From positions 1 through 55,905 of the forward strand of contig CAZVSU010000003.1 of assembly GCA_964629645.1 (NCBI GenBank): a DNA stretch of 55,905 bases. Direction: 5' to 3'. The notes beneath the pieces are model-generated. The model was not told the origin of the DNA and did not search any database. It saw only the letters and a list, made by a program, of their open reading frames with translations. The position numbers and the translations under genes were made by a program. This DNA comes from JAAKFL01 sp964629645. Its GTDB lineage: Bacteria > Chlamydiota > Chlamydiia > Chlamydiales > SLFE01. Below, piece by piece: positions 43,653 through 51,648 of this stretch. Position 1 is the stretch's first letter. Each line of letters begins with the position of its first letter.

Positions 43653-45109
43653 ATGGCGCCCTCCAAAATTTTAGCCGAAGATAAGACCCCCGGCAGCCCG
43701 GCCCCCGGATGAGTGCCCGCTCCGACGAAATGGGCATTTTCAAATTCCGGAAGACGGTTTGTGAAGCGAAAATAGGCCGATTGCGACAGTTTAGGCTGCA
43801 AGGTAAAGGCCGACCCCAGGTAGCAGCTTTGACTTTCGAGAAAATGTTTCGGCTGGCGCACGTGCAGATCAACGAGCGACTTCCGTAAGCCGGGCAAGGC
43901 TCTTTCTTCTAAAAAGGCAAACACTGTCTCTTTTAACACTGCCTCCGATCCAATCCAGTCGCTGAAGCCGGATAAATTCGGGACAGGAACAAGCGCGTAA
44001 AAGCTATCCGTTCCGTCCGGCGCGGCGCTCGGGTCAGAGGCGCGGGGCCTGTGAAGATAGATATTGGGGCGAGTCGGAAGAGCGGGGCTTTTGAATATTT
44101 GCCGAATATGAAGCTCGTAGGGGTCGGAAAAAAGAATCAAGTGGTGGGGCACATCCGAATAGTGACGATCGGTTGAAAAGTAGAGCACAAACAGGCCCAT
44201 CGACACGCTTGCCGCTCGTTTTTTGAGCCTGGTTTTGAAGCTGAGCTCTTCCGGCTTCAAAAAGCGCGAATAAAACGTCATGGGATCGCCGTTGAAGACG
44301 AAGGCATCTGAAGGGAGCGTTTGCCCCGAGCTTGTGACAACGTGGGTGACCCGTCTGCCGGATGTGACGAGTCTCTCGGCAGAGGTTTCGGTCAAAAATT
44401 GAATCCCCTCTTCTCTTGCCAGCCGGACAAGAGCCGTCACAAGAGCGCCCATCCCCCCTTTTGGGAAGACAACGCCCCATTGATTTTCCAAGTAGTGAAT
44501 CAAAAGGTATAAAGCCGGCGTTGTGTCCGGATTTCCCCCGACGAGAAGGGGCGGCACAGAAAACGCCTGCCTTAACTCCGCGGAAGAAAAAAACCTCGAG
44601 ACCGCTTTCGAGCAGCTTTCGAAACAGCGCATTTTTAAGAACTTGGGCGTTGCTTTTAAAAAAACGAGGAGCTGATCAAAAGACTGGCAGCCATACTCTT
44701 CGTAAGCGACCTTAAATAATTCCTTGGAGTACTGATAAAATTTTCGATAGCCGGCAAGGTCGTCTGGAAACAGCCTCTTTATTTCGGCTTCGGTATGCTC
44801 GTAAGTCGGGCCGTAGTGAAACCGGTCGCCATTGGCAAAATCGAAAGCGTACCAAGGCGACACGGGATAAAAGGTGACATAATCTTCGGGACGGCGGCCA
44901 TAAAGCTCAAAGAGCTCATCGAACAGTACCTTTGCGGTCACAACCGTTGGACCGGCGTCATATCGAAATGGCCCCGATTCAATCACTGTCGCTTTGCCGC
45001 CAAGCTGTTTTTGCTGTTCCAAAACCGTGACGTCAAATCCCTTCGCCTTTAGACGAAGCGCCGCGGCCAGCCCCCCGAACCCCGCTCCCACTACAACAGC
45101 ATGTTTCAT
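43649..45109 (-). CDS. crtI: Phytoene desaturase CrtI
   Basis: 486 residues, FAD enzyme turning phytoene into lycopene by four desaturations. The N-terminal FAD loop is HAVVVGAGFGGLAAALRL, with GGKATVIE after it and YDAGPTVV; the C-terminal GAGTHPGAGLPGVLSSAKI is the family signature. The start at 45109 has AGAGGT 5 bases away and gives the usual family length; a longer reading to 45148 does not improve it. First gene of the retinal/rhodopsin operon. The promoter must lie in the 95 bases shared with the divergent glycosidase gene. Confidence 0.94.
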   Translation of the reverse strand: MKHAVVVGAGFGGLAAALRLKAKGFDVTVLEQQKQLGGKATVIESGPFRYDAGPTVVTAKVLFDELFELYGRRPEDYVTFYPVSPWYAFDFANGDRFHYGPTYEHTEAEIKRLFPDDLAGYRKFYQYSKELFKVAYEEYGCQSFDQLLVFLKATPKFLKMRCFESCSKAVSRFFSSAELRQAFSVPPLLVGGNPDTTPALYLLIHYLENQWGVVFPKGGMGALVTALVRLAREEGIQFLTETSAERLVTSGRRVTHVVTSSGQTLPSDAFVFNGDPMTFYSRFLKPEELSFKTRLKKRAASVSMGLFVLYFSTDRHYSDVPHHLILFSDPYELHIRQIFKSPALPTRPNIYLHRPRASDPSAAPDGTDSFYALVPVPNLSGFSDWIGSEAVLKETVFAFLEERALPGLRKSLVDLHVRQPKHFLESQSCYLGSAFTLQPKLSQSAYFRFTNRLPEFENAHFVGAGTHPGAGLPGVLSSAKILEGAI

Positions 45110-45204
45110 TGTCGACCTCTTGTAAGATGAATTTTGAAGGTATCTCATAGAGCGTTATCGCGCAAGTGATGCATCTCTTCTTCCTTTCTGTTACACTTAA
45201 ATGC
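45110..45204. promoter_or_regulatory. Divergent promoter region of rhodopsin operon
   Basis: 95 bases separate the starts of crtI (minus) and the glycosidase gene (plus). On the plus strand TGTTACACTTAAATG resembles an extended -10 close to the start at 45205. On the minus strand TTGCGC near 45160 and TACCTT near 45139 are a weak -35/-10 pair. No light-regulator motif is recognised. Both promoter calls are uncertain. Confidence 0.35.
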
Positions 45205-45936
45205 ATGAAAGTCATTTTCTTTTTTCTCATCATCTTAGGTTCCGTTCACAGCGCGTCGCTTCAGACTTATTCCCTTGGCTGGTTCACAACAGCCTATGTC
45301 ATGACCGCCCACCCCGGAACAGACGAAATTTTTGCCGTGAGAGCCAAGGGACGAGAAACAGTGTGCGCTCTAGCGGAGGAGTGGGGCGCACAGGCAGGAA
45401 TCAACGGCGGCTTTTGGCAAGCGGACGGCACCCCCGCCGGAGCTTTGAAAATTGACGGCGTTTGGCTTAGGCGCCCCTTTCAAAACCGCGCGCTCTTGGC
45501 ATGGAATAGCCCCGGTTTCGACGTGGCCATCGAACGCTATCAAAAAGGAAAGCCCCTTCCCGACACTGAATTTGTCGTGGGCGGCACTCCCCTTCTGCTT
45601 AAGGACGGGAAGATGATCGATGACTACCGCCCCGAAAAAACGCGGTCCTTTTTTCTTTACTGGTGGCACCCCAGAACGGCAGTGGGAATGAAAGAAGACG
45701 GAACGTTTGTCTTCGTGGTGATTCAGGGCCGAGTCCTCGGCCTCCTAGGAGGGATGACCATCCCCGAGCTCTCCCGTTTTATGCAGCAGCTGGGGTGCAA
45801 AGACGCCCTTAATATGGATGGCGGCAGCTCGTCAACCATTGTTTGGAAGGGCAAAGTCTTGAATCACCCCGGCGGTACGATCCGTGAAGGAAACCGGTGG
45901 GTCGATGCTGTTTCCGATGCGATTTTGATTCGCTGA
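45205..45936 (+). CDS. Exported phosphodiester glycosidase (NAGPA domain)
   Basis: 243 residues from the ATG at 45205, starting with a signal peptide (MKVIFFFLIILGSVHSASLQ). The NAGPA fold is shown by GINGGFW (about 75-81), WWHPRTAVGMKEDG, VVIQGR and the NMDGGSSSTIVW signature (about 208-219). The family covers N-acetylglucosamine-1-phosphodiester alpha-N-acetylglucosaminidase and bacterial proteins acting on cell-wall or exopolysaccharide phosphodiesters. It acts outside the cytoplasm. Divergent from crtI. Confidence 0.87.
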   Translation: MKVIFFFLIILGSVHSASLQTYSLGWFTTAYVMTAHPGTDEIFAVRAKGRETVCALAEEWGAQAGINGGFWQADGTPAGALKIDGVWLRRPFQNRALLAWNSPGFDVAIERYQKGKPLPDTEFVVGGTPLLLKDGKMIDDYRPEKTRSFFLYWWHPRTAVGMKEDGTFVFVVIQGRVLGLLGGMTIPELSRFMQQLGCKDALNMDGGSSSTIVWKGKVLNHPGGTIREGNRWVDAVSDAILIR

Positions 45937-45950
45937 AGGACCATCGACAG

Positions 45951-46331
45951 CTATTGAAACTCGTCAATCATCGCTTCAGCACCCTCTTGGTTGTCGACAC
46001 TCAGAATCTGCTTGCCCTGCATGGTCACATAAAATGATGTGATGTTGATGCCTTCTTCGGCGAGCTTCGTCGATAACTTTGCAAGAGCGCCAGGGCTATT
46101 GGGCAGGCTTAACTCAAAAGCATCGTGTGTTGTGAAAGCAATTCCGGCATCATCTAATGCCGCTTTCGCTTTTTTCTCATCATCGACAACAAGACGAAAG
46201 GCAGCCTGGGGCGCCCCGATGCTCACCTCTGCAAACCCCTCAATATTGACGCCCGCATTGCCAAGTGCCGACGTGACTTTTGACAACTGTCCCGGCTCGT
46301 CGGGAACCGTAAACGCAAACTCGACGATCAT
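45951..46331 (-). CDS. ACT-domain protein
   Basis: 126 residues read from the ATG at 46331, with AAAGGAG 6 bases upstream; the longer frame to 46547 runs outside the usual domain. Two tandem ACT domains: AFTVPDEPGQLSKVTSALGNAGVNIEGFA (N-terminal half) and LSLPNSPGALAKLSTKLAEEGINI (C-terminal half). Such small proteins bind amino acids or other small ligands and often modulate enzymes; no enzyme partner is adjacent. It converges with the glycosidase gene across 14 bases. Confidence 0.85.
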   Translation of the reverse strand: MIVEFAFTVPDEPGQLSKVTSALGNAGVNIEGFAEVSIGAPQAAFRLVVDDEKKAKAALDDAGIAFTTHDAFELSLPNSPGALAKLSTKLAEEGINITSFYVTMQGKQILSVDNQEGAEAMIDEFQ

Positions 46332-46612
46332 GACCCACTCCTTTATTGAAACCATCCCATCAAACCTGACTATAGCGAACTTTGAGGTAAAGGGGAAATT
46401 GAGAATCCGGACGCTGAGCCTCAGATTGTTAAAAAACCATAACAACACATCCTGCTCGAGTGCTTTGTTTCGGGCCGAGCCCCGGTTTCCCCCTCTTAGC
46501 GGCATGGCCGGTTTTTTGCCTTCAGCGGTCACGCGGCCAATCTTCACACAAAAAACTAAGGATTAATTTTTTCAACTGTGATATGGTTTTGGAAACATCT
46601 TACGGCCATTTG

Positions 46613-47350
46613 ATGCGACAGTTCACTCTTATCATTGCTCTTTTCATCATCGCCTCGGCAGAGGCGCAGACCTCCCGCGAGTCCTTCACACTCGAAAACG
46701 ATCTTGAATACATCGACTTGGAGTCGACGTTGTCGGAAACCAAAGTTTCCGGTTTTGTCGAGGGAGGGCGCCTGACACACCAGTACCGCTACGGTTTTTT
46801 CGGTTTGACCGATATGATCTACTCAGGATATGGAGAGCTTTCCGGAGAAGATGCGTTTGATGATGATGTTAAGTTTTGCTACTTTGAAATCGATGGAGAA
46901 TTTTGGGTTTCCTATCTCTTTCACACGTCGAGATATTCCCTTTCCCCCTTTATCGGCTGGGGAGTCAGGCAGCATAAATATCACAAAACAAGGCCTGTCA
47001 AACTCGATCAAGAGGTCAACTATCTTTATTTGCCAATTGGGCTTAAGGCAAGTTCCTACCTCACTCGCGCCATTGGCATCGGAGCGCTTTTCAAAGTCGA
47101 TATTATGACATACACATGGTGGAAATACCGCCACCCTGTGATTTGTGAAAAGTCTCGCGATTTAGAAACGTCTCCTGTCTACGAAGCAAGGGCTTGGATG
47201 ACTTACTGGCTCTCTCCAAGGTGGCGCGCGACAGTTGGCGGCTCTTTTCGCTATCTGCAGCTATTGTTTCCGGAGGATGTTTTCTTTGCCCCGGAGCCGA
47301 AAAAACAGCTCAATTTCGGATTTCGCGCCGGGCTCGACTATCACTACTAA
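46613..47350 (+). CDS. Outer-membrane beta-barrel protein
   Basis: 245 residues from the ATG at 46613, chosen for its signal peptide (MRQFTLIIALFIIASAEAQ). Ten or so amphipathic strands (YFEIDGEFWVSYLF, YLYLPIGLKASSYL, WRATVGGSFRYLQLLF) and a final aromatic residue (LDYHY) suggest an OmpW-like or OmpA-type eight-stranded barrel. No ribosome-binding site is visible, and the preceding ATG at 46583 is an alternative. It is followed after 13 bases by the kinase-like secreted protein gene, so the two are likely co-transcribed. Ligand unknown. Confidence 0.65.
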   Translation: MRQFTLIIALFIIASAEAQTSRESFTLENDLEYIDLESTLSETKVSGFVEGGRLTHQYRYGFFGLTDMIYSGYGELSGEDAFDDDVKFCYFEIDGEFWVSYLFHTSRYSLSPFIGWGVRQHKYHKTRPVKLDQEVNYLYLPIGLKASSYLTRAIGIGALFKVDIMTYTWWKYRHPVICEKSRDLETSPVYEARAWMTYWLSPRWRATVGGSFRYLQLLFPEDVFFAPEPKKQLNFGFRAGLDYHY

Positions 47351-47363
47351 CCCTTAAGGTTTT

Positions 47364-48566
47364 ATGAAAAAGATCACCCTGTTTATTCTTTTTTTTTCGT
47401 CGGCGGCGGCATTCGGACTGGAATTCGATGAGCTGCGCTCACTTTCAAGGAAGCTAAGGCCGGCGCCGGAAGTGCGGGAACAGATCGAAAGCGCCATAAA
47501 AACGGCCGAGACTCTAGACTCCCCAAGCAGCCGGGAGCAAATCACGTTCCTTTTGGAAAGGATGATTCAATACGGCATCGAGTTTCCCCTCCTTAAAGAA
47601 GGGTCTTTTCTTCAAAAGCAGTCCCATCTCATTGCAATGGCCGCCAAAGCGCTGAAACAAGAAGAATTTGCCGCCCTCGCCGATTTTTCCGTGTCCCAAA
47701 GACACGATCTCGTCCATTTCATTGTGGATATCGAAACGGGCGAAAACTTAGGTGTGTTCAAATCCGAAGGGCCTCGGGACCGGGAAAGATTAACCTGGGA
47801 AGTGAGCGCCCTCTTCGGAATCGAAGAGGTGCTGACGCCCGCGCTTTCACTCACCCTTTATGGAAAGAGCGGCGAATTTCAAGCCTATCAAAAAACAGAT
47901 CTCCAAACCGAACAAGCCTATATGAAAGAAATGTATGGCCTCGTGACGTTTGATTCCTACATGAAATGTTCGCTCGCTGTGCTGCTGATGGCCCTCTATG
48001 ACATGCACAACGAAAATTGCTTTTATCAATTTCGTCGCGAAGGATATATTGAGATGGGCTTTTGGGACACTACAAACGGCTTTGATCGCGAATCTTTTAT
48101 CCCCTATACAGTTGACGAAATGATCCCCACTTTAGACACCCCGTACGCTTGGATTGGCTGGGATTATCCTCAAAGGGACCGCACTTTGACAAAACGATTC
48201 AAGCCCAAAATCATCAAGCTGATGAATTCGTGGCCAAAGCGGATTCAAATGTTTCGCGACTACCTCCGCCACCCTTTGACCCCGGCAGTTTTGACAGAAG
48301 GCGAAGGCGAAGCGCTCATTCAACGGGCTCTCAAGCTGCACAGAACCATCACAAACAATCCCGAAGCGCCCATTCGTTTATGGCACGAAGCCCTATGCCC
48401 CTCTTACCCCAAAGTTGCGACAGCGATGGCCCAATATTTCCCTGAGCATGAGCCTATGTGGACCCTGTTTCGCCTGCGCTGGATACCTGAAGAGGCCTAT
48501 AGCTGGATGGATCCCTCTAGGCAAGAGGAGTTTAAACAATGGGTCACAACATTTCTTTCCCAATAA
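47364..48566 (+). CDS. Exported PI3/4-kinase-like protein
   Basis: 400 residues with a signal peptide (MKKITLFILFFSSAAAFG). Residues about 125-250 resemble the core of phosphatidylinositol 3/4-kinases: LGVFKSEG with candidate ATP Lys133, then a catalytic loop DMHNEN (Asp213, Asn218; family DRHxxN) and FWDTTNGF (Asp235) where DFG/DNG stands. The family's Arg is Met here. This would make it a lipid or protein kinase of that superfamily, exported by Sec and then possibly by type II/III routes. An inference from short motifs; HipA-like or choline-kinase-like folds are alternatives. Starts 13 bases after the porin gene. Confidence 0.5.
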   Translation: MKKITLFILFFSSAAAFGLEFDELRSLSRKLRPAPEVREQIESAIKTAETLDSPSSREQITFLLERMIQYGIEFPLLKEGSFLQKQSHLIAMAAKALKQEEFAALADFSVSQRHDLVHFIVDIETGENLGVFKSEGPRDRERLTWEVSALFGIEEVLTPALSLTLYGKSGEFQAYQKTDLQTEQAYMKEMYGLVTFDSYMKCSLAVLLMALYDMHNENCFYQFRREGYIEMGFWDTTNGFDRESFIPYTVDEMIPTLDTPYAWIGWDYPQRDRTLTKRFKPKIIKLMNSWPKRIQMFRDYLRHPLTPAVLTEGEGEALIQRALKLHRTITNNPEAPIRLWHEALCPSYPKVATAMAQYFPEHEPMWTLFRLRWIPEEAYSWMDPSRQEEFKQWVTTFLSQ

Positions 48567-48624
48567 GACGACCGTCCCACCCGCTGCATTGCCATAATCG
48601 ATTAAACGGGGTATCTCTCATTAT

Positions 48625-50397
48625 GTGGAACCGGAAACATTTGTTTTTAGCCTAACGGCCATTATTGTTTTAGGCGTTCTCGCCAAATGGGTGGGCTGGG
48701 CGACCCGTATCCCATCGATTCTTATCCTCTTATTGACCGGACTCATCATTGGCCCTATCTTGGGACTTGTTCACACAAAAGAGCTCTTTGGCGATCTTTT
48801 GATTCCGGTTGTGTCCTTGTCTGTCGGTGTGATTCTTTTTGAAGGAGGGCTGACACTTCGTTTCCGCGATTTAAAAGATTTCGGCCATGTCATCATACTC
48901 CTCGTCACTGTAGGAGCCGCAACGGGTTTTTTCCTCTCGACGCTGTTTCTTGTCTATGTTCTTCACTTCAGCTGGACGTTTTCCCTTCTGGAAAGCGCCA
49001 TTTTGATCGTCACCGGACCCACCGTGATCATTCCCCTTCTTGAACATCTCAATGTGAAAGAACCCGCAAACTCGATTCTCAAATGGGAAGGGATCGTCAT
49101 CGACCCCATTGGAGCCATACTCGCTGTCTTAGTCTTCGACAGCCTCATCCAGAAAACAACAGAAAGCGCCGTCGAAGTGATGGTGTTCGGTGCAGTGGAA
49201 ACGCTTCTTGTCGGATCTATTGTCGGCGTTGCCGTGGCTTACTTAATCCTTTTGATTCTCCGCCGCTTTCTACTGCCGGACGCCCTTCAAAATCCTGTCG
49301 TCCTCATGTTTTTGATCGGAGCCTTCACAACGGCGAACGCTTTCAAAGAAGATGCCGGATTAATCAGCGTCACCATCATGGGACTGATCCTCGCAAATCA
49401 AGCGCAGACCCAAGTTCAGCATATCGCTGATTTCAAGGAGAATTTAAAGATTATCCTCATCGGCTTTCTTTTTATCACGCTTTCCTCTGCGATCAACTTA
49501 GCGACTCTCCTGGATACGCTTCCCGAAAGTCTGGCCCTTCTCGTTTTTTTGATTTTTATTGGAAGGCCCGCAACCGTGCTTGTGTCTACGATCTTTTCAA
49601 ATTTGGGCTGGAAGGATATTCTCTTTATGTCGTTTATGGCGCCCAGGGGAATTATTGCGGCCGCAATTTCCGCCCTTTTCGGCTTAGTGCTTGCAGGAAT
49701 TGATTACGAAGAAGCCCACGTTTTCGCCCCGATGACCTTTACCATCATCACAGGCACGGTCATTTTCTACAGCATTGTGACGCCTCTGCTCGCCGACTAT
49801 TTAAAAATATCGAGCATCCCCAATCAGGGCGTTTTGATTATAGGCTGCAATCGCGTCGCGCGGGCCATTGGAGACGCTCTTTTCAAAGAAAGAATCGATG
49901 TGCGAATGATCGACACCGATTATTGGAAAGTATCGGAAACAAAGCAATACGAAATGCCCGTCTACCACGGACCTTTCATCACATACGAAACCGCAAATCC
50001 GGAGGGGTTTATCGGTCTCGGAAAGCTGCTTGCCTTGACGGAAAGAGATGACATCAACAGCCTCGCAGTGCGCCACTTCAACCCTCACTTCGACATCGCC
50101 GATAGTTACCAACTGCAAACCCGGACAGATAAAATACCCGAATCAGCCAAAGGCAGGGTGCTCTTTGGAAAGGAATACACTTTCGACAAACTCGACGAGC
50201 TGATGACCGAAGGTTACGTTGTCAAAACGACGAACTTGAACCCTGAATTTACTTATAAAAAGCTCAAAGAGACATACAAAAGCCGGTTGATCCCCCTCTT
50301 TTTCATCCGAAAAACAGGCCACCTTGTCCCTATCACAGACATCAATCCATGTCCTCCAAAGGCCGAAGGGAAAATCATTTTTCTCTGTTTAAAATAA
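48625..50397 (+). CDS. CPA1-type Na+(K+)/H+ antiporter with RCK domain
   Basis: 590 residues with a GTG start. About 12-13 membrane helices, including GVILFEGGLTLRFRDL and VTGPTVIIPLLEHL with the acidic WEGIVIDPIGAILAVLVFD (about residue 153-170), as in NhaP/CvrA-like CPA1 exchangers. After the last helix, from about 405 on, a TrkA_N-like Rossmann domain (GVLIIGCNRVARAIGDALF) suggests ligand gating. The exchanger would couple H+ flow to Na+ or K+. It lies 3 kb from the Na+-pump rhodopsin operon. The end overlaps the opposing UDP-sugar gene by 23 bases. Confidence 0.87.
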   Translation: MEPETFVFSLTAIIVLGVLAKWVGWATRIPSILILLLTGLIIGPILGLVHTKELFGDLLIPVVSLSVGVILFEGGLTLRFRDLKDFGHVIILLVTVGAATGFFLSTLFLVYVLHFSWTFSLLESAILIVTGPTVIIPLLEHLNVKEPANSILKWEGIVIDPIGAILAVLVFDSLIQKTTESAVEVMVFGAVETLLVGSIVGVAVAYLILLILRRFLLPDALQNPVVLMFLIGAFTTANAFKEDAGLISVTIMGLILANQAQTQVQHIADFKENLKIILIGFLFITLSSAINLATLLDTLPESLALLVFLIFIGRPATVLVSTIFSNLGWKDILFMSFMAPRGIIAAAISALFGLVLAGIDYEEAHVFAPMTFTIITGTVIFYSIVTPLLADYLKISSIPNQGVLIIGCNRVARAIGDALFKERIDVRMIDTDYWKVSETKQYEMPVYHGPFITYETANPEGFIGLGKLLALTERDDINSLAVRHFNPHFDIADSYQLQTRTDKIPESAKGRVLFGKEYTFDKLDELMTEGYVVKTTNLNPEFTYKKLKETYKSRLIPLFFIRKTGHLVPITDINPCPPKAEGKIIFLCLK

Positions 50398-51409
50398 CCG
50401 ATCGATTGATTCGTGTTCTGAAATCGTTTATTGTGTGATGAAGGCCTGCCTCTAAAGAGGTTTTTGGCTGCCATTGCAGCGACTCATGAGCCGTTGTCAG
50501 GTCGGGATTTCTTCTCAAGGGGTCATCTTGAGGGAGAGGGTGGTAATGAATCGCCGAGCAGCTGTTGGTGAGCGCAACAATCGTCTCAGCCAGCTCGGAA
50601 ATGGTGATTTCTCTTGCGTTCCCCAAATTAACCGGTCCTGTAAACCCGTCATCTGTGTCCGTGAAAGCCAAAAATCCTTCGATCAGATCGTCGACAAAAC
50701 AAAAGCTGCGTGTCTGAGATCCGTCGCCGTAAAGGGTGAGGGGCTTTCCCGATAAGGCCTGCACGATAAAATTAGACACGACCCTCCCATCATCGCATGC
50801 CATACGGGGGCCGTAAGTATTGAAAATACGCGCTACTTTGACCGTGACGCCATACTGCCTATGAAAGTCGAAACAAAGCGTCTCCGCCACGCGCTTGCCC
50901 TCATCGTAGCAGGCGCGGACGCCGATGGGATTCACGTGGCCAAAGTAACTTTCGGGCTGCGGATGAACGCGCGGATTTCCATAAACTTCGCTTGTCGACG
51001 CCTGAAAAAAAGTCGCGCGGTTACGTTTTGCCAATTCAAGAAGGTTGAGCGTTCCTATAAAATTCGTTTTGAGGGTGTGGATCGGATCTTTTTGATATTT
51101 CTTTGGAGACGCAGGACAGGCCAGGTTATAGATTTCGTCATAAGTTCGTAAGGTGTCGGCGAAGGTGCAGATATCGCAGTCGATAAAGATGAAATGAGGG
51201 TGTTCTTTCAAATGTTTGATATTTGTTAAACTGCCGGTCAAGAGATTATCGACGCACACCACCTCATCACCTCTTTCCAGCAGCCGATCGCAAAGGTGGG
51301 ATCCTAAAAACCCCGCCCCTCCTGCCACAAGCACCGTTTTGCCCTCCACAAAGCCCAAGATAACCGACATCGATAAAGCGACAAGCACACCAAAAAAACC
51401 GCAACGCAT
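50375..51409 (-). CDS. UDP-glucuronate decarboxylase-like SDR epimerase, membrane-anchored
   Basis: 344 residues. The NAD-binding loop TVLVAGGAGFLGSHL, the SYK-type triad with STSEVYG and YDEGKR (Tyr and Lys about 162/166), and NLACPASPKKYQKDP are typical of UXS, which makes UDP-xylose from UDP-glucuronate. The first 20 residues before the Rossmann fold are a hydrophobic signal or anchor (FFGVLVALSMSVILGFV), as in eukaryotic and some bacterial UXS. The ATG at 51409 has AAAGAG 7 bases upstream. Its end overlaps the CPA1 gene by 23 bases. Confidence 0.85.
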   Translation of the reverse strand: MRCGFFGVLVALSMSVILGFVEGKTVLVAGGAGFLGSHLCDRLLERGDEVVCVDNLLTGSLTNIKHLKEHPHFIFIDCDICTFADTLRTYDEIYNLACPASPKKYQKDPIHTLKTNFIGTLNLLELAKRNRATFFQASTSEVYGNPRVHPQPESYFGHVNPIGVRACYDEGKRVAETLCFDFHRQYGVTVKVARIFNTYGPRMACDDGRVVSNFIVQALSGKPLTLYGDGSQTRSFCFVDDLIEGFLAFTDTDDGFTGPVNLGNAREITISELAETIVALTNSCSAIHYHPLPQDDPLRRNPDLTTAHESLQWQPKTSLEAGLHHTINDFRTRINRSVILNREK

Positions 51410-51580
51410 AAAAAAACTCTTTCCCAAAAATTAAGCATGATCATAGGAAGAGCCCCCTTAAAAGTCCATCACATCAGTCCCTCGGAAACTTTTGGTGCAG
51501 AATCGTGAGACGCTTTTGCCCTTCGCCCCTGAAGACACGCCGCTTAAAAACATTTGATTCGCGGCACTTTTTCGATCGGA

Positions 51581-51631
51581 TTAGGGGACGTGTTCAAATT
51601 TTAAATGACTTAATTTGAAGACGTCCCCTAA
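51581..51631. repeat. REP-like hairpin element
   Basis: The arms TTAGGGGACGTGTTCAAATT (51581-51600) and AATTTGAAGACGTCCCCTAA (51612-51631) pair with one mismatch around an 11-base loop. It lies 18 bases past the stop of the 904-residue gene. Related copies are at 80-116 and near 39076-39094. Shape and core (GGGGAC/GTCCCC) resemble REP elements of RAYT transposases. It could also end transcription. Confidence 0.8.
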
Positions 51632-51648
51632 AGCTGAGAAAGCTTTAC

